From assembly GCA_900469625.1 (NCBI GenBank), contig UBXV01000041.1, positions 36,794-74,524 of the forward strand: a stretch of 37,731 nt of DNA. The letters run 5' to 3'. The stretch is from Hyphomicrobiales bacterium (GTDB lineage Bacteria; Pseudomonadota; Alphaproteobacteria; Rhizobiales; Rhizobiaceae). A model generated the notes under the pieces. That model made no database searches. It saw nothing but the letters and a program-made list of their open reading frames with translations, and was not told the DNA's origin. Each line of letters begins with the position of its first letter. Position 1 is the stretch's first letter. This document shows, in pieces, positions 5,183 through 12,493 of the stretch. Both the position numbers and the translations under genes were made by a program.

Positions 5183-7837
5183 ATGGTGAGCAGCGAATTG
5201 ACGACGCCCCCTTCGTTCATTGCGGATCTGGCTGCGTGGGGCGAGCGTCCCGCGCTGGTGTTTCCCGATGGGCGCGTCATCAGCTATCGCGAACTGGACG
5301 AACGGGCACGCCGCCAAGCCCTGTCGTATCCGCGCAGCCGCTGCCTGGTGTCGCTGGAGCCCGAGCTTTGCGAACACGCGGTCATTGCCTATCTCGCAGC
5401 TCTCGGCGCCGGGCATGTGGTTGCCATGCAGGCGCCGCGGACAAATGGCGGCGCGCCCTGGACCGACGGTTTTGCACCGGACTGTGGCTATCGACGGATC
5501 GAAGATCGCTGGCGAACTGAACATCTCGATGGCAGCGTCACGCCGCTTCATCCCGACCTCGGCGTTTTGCTGTCGACATCTGGCAGCACCGGTTGCGGCA
5601 AGGCCGTACGGCTTTCCACCACCAACATCTCGGCCAACGCCCGATCGATCGCCGAGTATCTGACGCTCGGTGCCGATGATCGCGCCTGCCTGATCCTGCC
5701 GCTGCATTACTCCTACGGTCTATCGGTGCTGAATGCGCACCTCAGCGTCGGTGCCAGTCTCTACATTCCTGATGGCTCCATTCTTGATCCCGGCTTTCTG
5801 GATGGTCTGGCGGCCAGTGGCTGCACCAATCTGTCCGGCGTGCCCTATTCCTATGAGCTTCTGGAAAAGGTTGGGTTTCGCGAGCGCGTCTTCCCGCAAC
5901 TGCGCTTCATGACGGTTGCCGGCGGGCGCATGGCACCGGCACGCGTGCGCGTCTACGACGAGCATCTTCGCGCCCGCGGTGCCGACCTGTTCGTCATGTA
6001 CGGCCAGACCGAAGCGACGGCGCGCATCGCCTTCGTGCCTCCCGCTCGACTGAAGGGAAATGAGGATCGCATCGGCATTGCCATCCCGGGCGGCGCGCTG
6101 TCGATCGAGGATGAAGAGGGCCGGACGATCGCCGGCAGCGGTACGGCGGGCGAGCTTGTCTATCGCGGGCCCAATGTGATGATGGGTTACGCCTCGTCGC
6201 GGCAGGACCTTGCCCTGGGTGCCGGGCTCGGAAAACTATATACGGGCGACCTGGCGGTTCGTGAGGCCGACGGTCTTTTCCGCATCGTTGGGCGCATGAA
6301 GCGCATGTCCAAGATCGCGGGACTGCGTATCGGTCACGATGCCCTTGAACAGGCGCTGGAGCAGCACGGTCTGGTGGCGGCGGTCACAGGCGACGACGAT
6401 GGGCTGCACGTCTTTGTAGAGGGCGAGGGCAGGGTCGAAGACGCTCGGCGTCTGATCGTTGCCGCCAGCGGTCTGACGCTGGCCCATATCAGGGCGAGCG
6501 AGGTTGCCGGCCTGCCGAGGCTGCCGTCGGGCAAGATCGACTACAGTGCCCTGAACCTTGCCGCCAAGCAGGCGGTCGCCGCCGGAAATGGAGATCGCGC
6601 GGGAGTTGAAGACCTCTTCCGGCAGGTCTTTTATCCCGTGCGGATCAGGCCTGAGGACAATTTCGTCTCGCTCGGCGGCGATTCGCTGCGCTTCGTGCAG
6701 CTCTCTGTCGGCCTGGAAAAGGCGCTCGGCCAGGCACCGGAGATGTGGGAGACCATGTCGATTGCAACGCTCGCGGCGCTTGAGCGGCGCGAAACCGCAA
6801 CGATACGCATCGGCACGGATTTGCTCATCCGTGCCTTGGCGATCCTGCTCGTCGTTCTTCATCACGAGACGCTGTGGCCGTTGCCGGGTGGATCGGCAGC
6901 CATGGTCATCCTTGCCGGCTTGAGTCTCGCTCGCTTCCAGATGGGGCCGCTCCTGGCGGGCCAAGGCTTTGCCATCCTGCGGCCGCTGGCGCAAATTCTG
7001 GTGCCCTACTATCTCATCGTCGGCGCCTATGCCGCCGTCTGGCGCGAGGTTCCCTGGGCCTCGGTCTTCCTCGTCGGCAATTTCGGTTTTGCCCTGCCGG
7101 AAGCGCGTGACATGGTGCCTTATCTCTACTGGTTCATCGAAGCCTATTGTCAGATGATGCTGGTCTTCGTGGCGCTGTTTGCCGTTCCGCGCTTCCGGCG
7201 CCATGCCGCGCGGCGGCCGTTTGCAACCGGCATGCTGCTGCTCGGGGTGGCGTTGATCGCCCGGCTGGCGTTGCCGCTGCTGTGGCCCATGGGCAATCGC
7301 CAGATCTTCACCCTGCCGTGGATCTTCTACCTCGCCGTGATCGGCTGGTGCGCGGCGATCGCCGAAACGCATCGTCAGCGATTTCTGCTGGCGGCGGCGG
7401 GAACGGGCAGCTTTCTGTTTTTCGGCCTTTACGAGGGTGTCTGGATCGGGACAAAGATCAAGTATCTGCTCTTGATCGTGGTGCTTGTCGCGCTCGTCTA
7501 CTTGCCGCGCGTCAGCGTGCCGCGCCGGGTCGCGCGGCTGGTGCTGCCGCTATCGGCGGCCGGTTTCCATATCTACATCCTGCATCGTTTCGTGCCCGAA
7601 TTGCTGATGGCGCCGTTGCAGGGACAGATTCCGGGCATGCTTTTCTCGACGGTGTCGATCGCTGGCGGCATCGGGCTTGGTCTTGCAGGCTGGCTGCTGC
7701 AGGGCAGGCTGCTCCGCATGGCCGCAGATGGCCGGCTGTCGGTCGACCGCGTGCTGCCGATCATCCCGCGAGCCGGTCTAACACGCCCATTTCTCGCCGT
7801 CGGACCACAGAAAGAGCGCGAGATCCAGCACAATTGA
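5183..7837 (+). CDS. Three-part fusion: adenylation (ANL) domain, phosphopantetheine carrier domain, acyltransferase-3-like membrane domain
   Basis: The protein has 884 residues. Residues 1-455 are an ANL adenylation domain: TSGSTGCGK (132-140), YGQTEATAR (273-281), YTGDL (353-357), GRMKRMSKIAG (370-380) and catalytic Lys451 in PSGKID. Residues 470-535 are a carrier domain with LGGDSLRF, whose Ser501 would carry phosphopantetheine. Residues 545-845 hold about ten hydrophobic segments. The first has Arg550 and His561 ten residues apart, the R-x10-H pattern of acyltransferase-3 (OafA-type) enzymes. I infer that an acid is activated as an adenylate, loaded on the carrier thiol, and passed to an acceptor at or across the inner membrane. 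The adenylation domain looks closer to fatty-acyl/acyl-CoA ligases than to amino-acid-specific domains. Shine-Dalgarno GGGAGG precedes ATG 5183. It has no same-strand partner and overlaps the convergent DinB-like gene by 60 bases. Confidence 0.88.
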   Translation: MVSSELTTPPSFIADLAAWGERPALVFPDGRVISYRELDERARRQALSYPRSRCLVSLEPELCEHAVIAYLAALGAGHVVAMQAPRTNGGAPWTDGFAPDCGYRRIEDRWRTEHLDGSVTPLHPDLGVLLSTSGSTGCGKAVRLSTTNISANARSIAEYLTLGADDRACLILPLHYSYGLSVLNAHLSVGASLYIPDGSILDPGFLDGLAASGCTNLSGVPYSYELLEKVGFRERVFPQLRFMTVAGGRMAPARVRVYDEHLRARGADLFVMYGQTEATARIAFVPPARLKGNEDRIGIAIPGGALSIEDEEGRTIAGSGTAGELVYRGPNVMMGYASSRQDLALGAGLGKLYTGDLAVREADGLFRIVGRMKRMSKIAGLRIGHDALEQALEQHGLVAAVTGDDDGLHVFVEGEGRVEDARRLIVAASGLTLAHIRASEVAGLPRLPSGKIDYSALNLAAKQAVAAGNGDRAGVEDLFRQVFYPVRIRPEDNFVSLGGDSLRFVQLSVGLEKALGQAPEMWETMSIATLAALERRETATIRIGTDLLIRALAILLVVLHHETLWPLPGGSAAMVILAGLSLARFQMGPLLAGQGFAILRPLAQILVPYYLIVGAYAAVWREVPWASVFLVGNFGFALPEARDMVPYLYWFIEAYCQMMLVFVALFAVPRFRRHAARRPFATGMLLLGVALIARLALPLLWPMGNRQIFTLPWIFYLAVIGWCAAIAETHRQRFLLAAAGTGSFLFFGLYEGVWIGTKIKYLLLIVVLVALVYLPRVSVPRRVARLVLPLSAAGFHIYILHRFVPELLMAPLQGQIPGMLFSTVSIAGGIGLGLAGWLLQGRLLRMAADGRLSVDRVLPIIPRAGLTRPFLAVGPQKEREIQHN

Positions 7838-8290
7838 CGGACGCCCGAGCGCTGTCAGCGTTGCATGCACCTGACCGCGATGATGGGTCTGGTGGTTGAA
7901 GACATGGGCAAGCGTCGGTCCGAGCCTTTGCGTGATACCGTTGGACGAACTGAGCGGCGTGTAGGTGAAGGTCGCTCGAAGCCGCGCCGGGTCGAGGCCC
8001 GTGAGCCAGGCGATGATCCGCGCATCTTCCCGCTCGCGCGCGGTCGCGAGGCTGGCAAGATCGTCGTGAAGCGTCACGTCGAGCGCCGTCGGGGCATCGC
8101 CTTCGCCGGTGAAGCGCTTCATCCAGATCCGGTCGGCCGCGAGAATGTGATTGAGGGTCGCGAGTGCCGATCCGAAGAACGCGCCTCTGCTCTCCCTCAA
8201 CTCGCTCTCGGACAGTTGTGCTACTGCGGCATAGAGCCGGCGGTTTGCCCATTCGTTGTAGTCGGCGAACATGCGGAAATGATCGAGCAT
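7778..8290 (-). CDS. DinB-family putative metal-binding protein
   Basis: The 170-residue protein starts at the ATG ending at 8290, which follows AGGAGA; an in-frame ATG at 8350 would add 20 unrelated residues. DinB proteins are four-helix bundles with three metal-binding histidines. Here these appear to be His48 (LNHILAADRIW) and the pair in HQTHH (His133 and His137). The start MLDHFRMFADYNEWAN is typical of the family. Some members are thiol S-transferases or DNA-damage-induced proteins, but most are uncharacterised, so the reaction is not assigned. The last 60 bases overlap in antisense the 3' end of the fusion gene; both stop codons are clear. Confidence 0.85.
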   Translation of the reverse strand: MLDHFRMFADYNEWANRRLYAAVAQLSESELRESRGAFFGSALATLNHILAADRIWMKRFTGEGDAPTALDVTLHDDLASLATAREREDARIIAWLTGLDPARLRATFTYTPLSSSNGITQRLGPTLAHVFNHQTHHRGQVHATLTALGRPSIVLDLALFLWSDGEKWAC

Positions 8291-8431
8291 CTGTCTCTCC
8301 TGTGAACCCGCAACCGTAGCGCAGATCCGCATTCCTGTGGCGAATGCCACCCATGAAATTAAATCATTTGATCGTTCTGCGCGTCTGGCCTCGAATGCAC
8401 GAAGACGACCTCATTGCCGCCAGGAGATTAC

Positions 8432-9121
8432 GTGAGCAGGAAACTTTATTCGCTTTGCGGCGCCGACAGGACCCGCTCTTTTTCGCCGCATGTCTGGAAG
8501 ACCAAGATGTCGCTTGCGCACAAAGCGCTCGATTTCGATGTCGTGCCGGTCGGGTTTGCGGAGATCCCGCAGGTCGAAGAAGGCGCGCCCAAGCTGGTTC
8601 CGCTTTTGCGCGATGGCGATCGGCTGGTGCAGGACAGTTTTGCGATCGCGGTCTATCTCGAGGAGACCTACCCGGATCGGCCGTCGCTGTTTGGCGGCGC
8701 CGGAGGCATGGCCATGGCCCGCTTCGTCGAGGGATGGTCGCAGACGACACTGCATCCGACGATCGTCCGGATCGTCATCAAGGATATTCACGACAGCCTC
8801 GATCCGGTCGATCGCGCCTACTTCCGCGAAAGCCGCGAGGTCCGTTTCGGAACGACGCTCGAAGCGGTGGCTGAAACGGGGCGTGCCAGCCTTGCGACCT
8901 TCTCCGAAAAGCTCGAACCGCTGCGCCACATGCTGAAGTTTCAGCCCTATCTCGGTGGCGAACGTCCACTCTTTTCCGACTACATCGTCTTCGGCGCGCT
9001 GCAATGGCCGCGCATCGTATCGCCCCAGCGCCTGCTGTCTCCCGGCGATCCCGTCACCGACTGGTTCGAGCGCTGCCTTGACCTGCACGATGGCATCGGA
9101 CGGACTGTGACAGCGGCGTGA
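8432..9121 (+). CDS. Glutathione S-transferase-like protein
   Basis: A GTG start at 8432 is preceded by AGGAG (8422-8426), giving 229 residues. The N-terminal thioredoxin-like fold begins SRKLYSLCGADRTRSFSPH and contains the glutathione-contact pattern QDSFAIAVYLEETYPDRP. The helical C-terminal domain ends with FSDYIVFGALQWPR, where GSTs have their conserved N-capping Asp motif. The sequence resembles the GST branch that includes bacterial beta-etherases (LigE/LigF-like), but a specific substrate cannot be claimed. It is transcribed toward ndk with about 100 bases between them. Confidence 0.82.
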   Translation: MSRKLYSLCGADRTRSFSPHVWKTKMSLAHKALDFDVVPVGFAEIPQVEEGAPKLVPLLRDGDRLVQDSFAIAVYLEETYPDRPSLFGGAGGMAMARFVEGWSQTTLHPTIVRIVIKDIHDSLDPVDRAYFRESREVRFGTTLEAVAETGRASLATFSEKLEPLRHMLKFQPYLGGERPLFSDYIVFGALQWPRIVSPQRLLSPGDPVTDWFERCLDLHDGIGRTVTAA

Positions 9122-9224
9122 AACCCGCGGGACCGGCCGCGAATCATGAGCGAACCCCCTTGTTTTGCGCGGGATTGGCGGCTAATGAACCGCCACTTCT
9201 CAAGACAACAAGGGAATTGAGCCA

Positions 9225-9647
9225 ATGGCGATTGAACGTACCTTTTCGATGATCAAGCCGGACGCAACGAAGCGTAACCTGACCGGCGCCATCACCAAGA
9301 TGCTTGAAGACGCCGGCCTGCGCGTCGTTGCTTCCAAGCGCGTCTGGATGAGCCGCCGCGAAGCCGAAGGCTTCTACGCCGTTCACAAGGAACGTCCGTT
9401 CTTCGGCGAACTCGTAGAGTCCATGTCCTCTGGCCCGACCATCGTTCAGGTTCTCGAAGGCGAAAACGCCATCGCCAAGAACCGCGAAATCATGGGCGCC
9501 ACCAACCCGGCAAACGCTGACGAAGGCACGATCCGCAAGGTTCACGCTCTTTCGATCGGCGAAAACTCGGTTCACGGTTCGGACGCTCCGGCAACGGCAG
9601 CTGAAGAAATCGCGTACTGGTTCTCCGGCACCGAAATCGTCGGCTGA
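9225..9647 (+). CDS. ndk: Nucleoside diphosphate kinase
   Basis: The 140-residue protein is the standard bacterial length. It transfers the terminal phosphate of ATP to other nucleoside diphosphates through a phosphohistidine. The N-terminus [11 protein letters not shown] and the active-site loop [10 protein letters not shown] with catalytic His117 are clear; the kinase lysine is Lys11. The ATG at 9225 has AGGGA about ten bases upstream. A strong intrinsic terminator follows, so it is probably transcribed alone. Codon use is biased to C/G-ending codons, as expected for a highly expressed gene. Confidence 0.98.
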   Translation: MAIERTFSMIKPDATKRNLTGAITKMLEDAGLRVVASKRVWMSRREAEGFYAVHKERPFFGELVESMSSGPTIVQVLEGENAIAKNREIMGATNPANADEGTIRKVHALSIGENSVHGSDAPATAAEEIAYWFSGTEIVG

Positions 9648-9695
9648 TTCAAATTCTGCATTTCCGGCCGCAACGGCTTGAAATGATTCAGATTG

Positions 9696-9723
9696 AACCG
9701 GAGCGGAAACGCTCCGGTTTTTT
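9696..9723 (+). terminator. Intrinsic terminator of ndk
   Basis: Arms AACCGGAGCG (9696-9705) and CGCTCCGGTT (9710-9719) make a perfect 10-bp stem closed by a GAAA tetraloop and run into six Ts (9718-9723). The T-run touches the stop codon of the convergent lipoprotein gene. Confidence 0.93.
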
Positions 9724-10232
9724 CATGTCGGGCACTTTGCCGTTTCAAAATGCTCCGGCGCCTTGCCATCCCTGAAGATCGCCGGGTTCTTGTCATAGGC
9801 GGGGCCCTCCACAAGCGCTTTTGCCGGCATCATGTCCTGGTCGATGTCGGAGGTCACGGTCGTTTCGAGCGTCTGCAACGCCTCTCCGGCCGGCCCCTTG
9901 ACCTCGATCGTCACCGCATAGGGACGTTCTTTTTTCACACAGGTGATATCGGGGCTTTCCAGCACCACCTTTTCCAGCTTCGCAAACAGCTTGCGCGTGA
10001 GGGTCAACGGCTCACCGCCGGCTGGGTTCTCGAATGTGGCAACGACGGTGCTGCCTTCCGGCACCGGTTCAAGCTTGCTGAGGGTAATCATGTAGGTGGC
10101 GTAGGCGAGCCGGTAGTTGAAGACGAACATCTTGCCCGTCAGCTTCAGCGGATCGGGGCCAGTTTCCCTTTGACAACCCGATATCAGCGCCGCAGCCGTC
10201 AATGTCGCAAGCAGCGCGATCATCCTCATCAT
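9723..10232 (-). CDS. Putative lipoprotein, unknown function
   Basis: Translation probably starts at the ATG ending at 10232. AGGAGG lies upstream and the ATG overlaps the TGA of the preceding gene as ATGA, giving 169 residues. A lipoprotein signal runs MMRMIALLATLTAAALISGC with lipobox I-S-G-C, Cys20 being the lipidated residue. The mature part has no further membrane segment and looks beta-rich (PEGSTVVATFENPAGGEPLTL, then PYAVTIEVKGPAGEAL). One other cysteine pair, in DITCVKK and the C-terminal KCPT, could form a disulfide. I do not recognise the family. It is translationally coupled to the CGNR gene, so the two may work together or simply share a promoter. Confidence 0.8.
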   Translation of the reverse strand: MMRMIALLATLTAAALISGCQRETGPDPLKLTGKMFVFNYRLAYATYMITLSKLEPVPEGSTVVATFENPAGGEPLTLTRKLFAKLEKVVLESPDITCVKKERPYAVTIEVKGPAGEALQTLETTVTSDIDQDMMPAKALVEGPAYDKNPAIFRDGKAPEHFETAKCPT

Positions 10233-10783
10233 CCCTGAACCTCCTCCTTGCTGCGGTGATAGTGACGCTTGGCCTTGCTGCGGTTGCCGCAGACCGCCAT
10301 GTCGCACCAGGTACGACTGCGATTGCGGCTCCTGTCCAGAAACAGCCAGCCGCAATTGGGGCAGATCTTCAGCCGGTCAGGCTCGGGATTGGCGGCGAGG
10401 CCAAGTGCGGAATGGGCTGTTGCCGTGTCGAGCGCGCTCCCGTCCTTGCCGTTGCCACGCAGGACCGCGGCGATCACTTCCAAAAGGTCGGCCAACAACT
10501 CGGGCCGCTGCTCGTCTCTTGTAAGTGCGCGAAAATGCCGGTCGGTCGTCTCGCGCAATGTCAGCAGTCTCGCGCGGTTGCGCTCGGCGACAGGCAGAAG
10601 CGCACCGAAGCGGGGGGCTTCGGCGCAGAACCGGTTTGCCGCGCCAGCGAAAGCGTCGAGCGCCGGCACGTCGGCAAAACGATCGACACGCCGTGCCGGG
10701 TCGAAGCGCAGGATGACCGAATTGGCGACATCGAGCGCCAGCGCGCCGCCAGAAAATCGATGTGCGGTCCAGGTGAAAACCAT
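10229..10783 (-). CDS. CGNR zinc-ribbon protein with ABATE-type N-terminal domain, possible regulator
   Basis: The 184-residue protein has an N-terminal domain starting with the pattern F-x-G-G-x-L-x-L-D-V-A-N typical of ABATE domains, here FSGGALALDVANS (10-22). A C-terminal zinc ribbon has Cys141, Cys144, Cys160 and Cys165, the last within CGNR (165-168), followed by a basic tail RSKAKRHYHRSKEE. Such proteins have been proposed from comparative genomics to be stress-linked transcription factors; I know of no specific demonstration for this one. It is divergent from an orphan LivH-type permease, with a palindrome between them that could be its operator. The stop overlaps the start of the lipoprotein gene. 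Confidence 0.87.
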   Translation of the reverse strand: MVFTWTAHRFSGGALALDVANSVILRFDPARRVDRFADVPALDAFAGAANRFCAEAPRFGALLPVAERNRARLLTLRETTDRHFRALTRDEQRPELLADLLEVIAAVLRGNGKDGSALDTATAHSALGLAANPEPDRLKICPNCGWLFLDRSRNRSRTWCDMAVCGNRSKAKRHYHRSKEEVQG

Positions 10784-10792
10784 AACGTACCC

Positions 10793-10820
10793 TAACTAGT
10801 AAAAGCTATTTTACCAGTTA
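10793..10820. promoter_or_regulatory. Near-perfect palindrome in the CGNR / permease divergent promoter
   Basis: Arms TAACTAGTAAAA (10793-10804) and TTTTACCAGTTA (10809-10820) are inverted copies over twelve bases with one mismatch, separated by GCTA. It fills most of the gap between the two divergent start regions, where an operator controlling both would sit. It is followed by no T-run outside the arms, so an operator is likelier than a terminator. Confidence 0.6.
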
Positions 10821-10849
10821 TATTGGTGATGTCACGCTCCGGATGTGCC

Positions 10850-11746
10850 ATGCTCTATTTCCTGCAGCAGATCGCCAATGCCGTCCCGATCGCCGCGCTC
10901 TACGCCGCGCTGGCCTTCGGCTATGCCATTGCCTTTGCCGTGACGCGCCGGGCGGACCTGACCTACGGCGCTCTCTTTGCCTTCTCCGGTCAGATGTTCG
11001 TGCTGTTTGCCGATTTCGGCTGGAACCAGCTGTGGCTGGTGCTGCCGGCGGCGCTCGGCCTCGGAGCCATCGCCGGGCTGACGTTCGGAGTGGGGGCAGG
11101 GCTCGTCACCGGGCGCTATGTCATGCGGCCGCTCGCCTTCTCGTCGGCAAACACCGTTGTCGTCGCGTCGCTCGGCTGCCTGCTCGTGCTGATGGAAACA
11201 GCGCGGCTTGCCTCGGATACGAAGAGCCTCTGGTTGCCACCGTTTATGAACCAGAACATCGTCTTTTGGTCCGATCCGAAATTCCCGGTAACGCTGACGG
11301 CGATCCAGTTGCTGAACACGTTCCTGATGGTCGCGCTTGTCGGTGCCGGTCACTGGGTGCTTACGCACAGTCGCGCCGGTCGCTCGTGGCGTGCCGTGTC
11401 GGAGGATCGTGGTGCGGCTGCCCTGTGCGGCATCGATGCGGCCCGGGTCTATATTGCCGCCTACGGCACCGCGTCGCTGCTAGCCGCCTGCTGCGGCATC
11501 CTGGCGGCCTCCTACTACGGCAACATGGATTTCGGGACCGGGCTCACCTTCGGCGTCAAGGTGCTGTTCATTGCGGCGATCGGTGGCCAGAGTTCGCCCA
11601 TCCGTGCGGCGCTCGGGGCCGCTGCCATCGGCCTCATAGAAACGCTCTGGGGCGCTTACGGGCCGATCCTCTGGCGAGATTTTGCAATCTTCGGCTTTCT
11701 CGTCATCGTGCTGGCGGTGACGCGACAGGAGAAGGCGATACCGTGA
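10850..11746 (+). CDS. Orphan LivH-type ABC transporter permease (branched-chain amino acid family)
   Basis: The product is 298 residues from ATG 10850 (MLYFLQQIANAVPIAALYAA), which fits the usual LivH start. An ATG at 10829 is possible and neither has a strong Shine-Dalgarno. There are about eight hydrophobic segments. The cytoplasmic loop HSRAGRSWRAVSEDRGAAALCGID matches the family's ATPase-contact loop (R-A-x-x-x-D-x-x-x-A-x-x-x-G-I-x). The C-terminal half has GIDAARVYIAAYGTASLLAA and FGVKVLFIAAIGG, both typical. No LivM, LivF, LivG or binding-protein gene is next to it, which is unusual because the family works as multi-subunit importers. It may use subunits encoded elsewhere or transport another substrate. 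It is divergent from the CGNR gene and converges on moaE. Confidence 0.85.
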   Translation: MLYFLQQIANAVPIAALYAALAFGYAIAFAVTRRADLTYGALFAFSGQMFVLFADFGWNQLWLVLPAALGLGAIAGLTFGVGAGLVTGRYVMRPLAFSSANTVVVASLGCLLVLMETARLASDTKSLWLPPFMNQNIVFWSDPKFPVTLTAIQLLNTFLMVALVGAGHWVLTHSRAGRSWRAVSEDRGAAALCGIDAARVYIAAYGTASLLAACCGILAASYYGNMDFGTGLTFGVKVLFIAAIGGQSSPIRAALGAAAIGLIETLWGAYGPILWRDFAIFGFLVIVLAVTRQEKAIP

Positions 11747-11763
11747 TGACGGCGTGGTGCGCG

Positions 11764-12228
11764 TCAGCGCTGCCAGCGGTCGCGCGCGGTATCGTCGGCA
11801 TCCTTGGCGCTGACCCAGCCACCGGTCGTGCCATCGGCCAGGTGTTCCTTCTTCCAGAAGGGCGCCGAGGTCTTGAGGAAATCCATGATGAAGTTGGCAC
11901 CGTCGAAAGCTGCTTGCCGGTGCGGCGATGCGGTGACGACGAGCACGATGTTTTCGCCAGGCGTGATCCGGCCATGGCGATGGATCGCCGTTGCCGCCTG
12001 CAGTCCGAAGCGCTCGATCGCAAGGTGGCAGATGCGGGCGATTTCGGCTTCCGCCATCCCGGGATAGTGCTCCAGCTCGAGAGCGGCAAGGGTGCCGGCT
12101 TCGTCGCGGCAGAGGCCCGAAAACGTCACGACCGCCCCGATGTCGGGGCGGCCGGATGTCAGTCTGGAAACTTCGGCCGAAAGGTCGAAGTCGTCGCGCT
12201 GAACGCGCACGGTGACGGGCGCGCCCAT
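11764..12228 (-). CDS. moaE: Molybdopterin synthase catalytic subunit MoaE
   Basis: MoaE converts precursor Z (cPMP) to molybdopterin using sulfur carried on MoaD. I use the ATG ending at 12228 (154 residues), four bases after the moaD stop; a GTG at 12240 would overlap moaD. The family features are present: RVQRDDFD at the start, FSGLCRDEAG, LELEHYPGMAEAEI, IHRHGRITPGE, SPHRQAAF, and the catalytic lysine region SAPFWKKE. The tail GGWVSAKD is also typical. It is last in the SDR-uvrC-pgsA-moaD-moaE run. Confidence 0.96.
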   Translation of the reverse strand: MGAPVTVRVQRDDFDLSAEVSRLTSGRPDIGAVVTFSGLCRDEAGTLAALELEHYPGMAEAEIARICHLAIERFGLQAATAIHRHGRITPGENIVLVVTASPHRQAAFDGANFIMDFLKTSAPFWKKEHLADGTTGGWVSAKDADDTARDRWQR

Positions 12229-12232
12229 GGTA

Positions 12233-12493
12233 TCAGCCACCGGTCATCGGCGGAAAGAGGGCAATCTCGCGCGCGCCGGCGATCGGTTCGCCATGCTCGA
12301 CATGTTCCTGGTTGATCGCGGCGCGAATGACGTTCTGGTGCTCCAGTGCGCTCTCGTATTCTTCTCCCAGCGTCTTCAGGTGCGCAAGAAGGTCGGCAAT
12401 GGTGACGACGCCGGCGGGAACCTCCAGCGTTTCCTCACCCTTGCCGATGCGTTCGCGCACCCAGGAGAAATAGACGAGATTGACGGTGTTCAT
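12233..12493 (-). CDS. moaD: Molybdopterin synthase sulfur carrier subunit MoaD
   Basis: The 86-residue ubiquitin-like protein ends in Gly-Gly (FPPMTGG), the tail that is adenylated and converted to thiocarboxylate before sulfur transfer in MoaE. The start NLVYFSWVRERIGKGEETLEV and the segment INQEHVEHGEPIAGAREIALFP are typical of alphaproteobacterial MoaD. Its ATG overlaps the pgsA stop as ATGA, implying translational coupling, and moaE follows immediately. Confidence 0.96.
   Translation of the reverse strand: MNTVNLVYFSWVRERIGKGEETLEVPAGVVTIADLLAHLKTLGEEYESALEHQNVIRAAINQEHVEHGEPIAGAREIALFPPMTGG

Noticed and set aside
9183-9200. Short GGCGG/CCGCC symmetry before ndk as an operator
   Set aside because: Five-base GC arms are too common in this genome to support a site.
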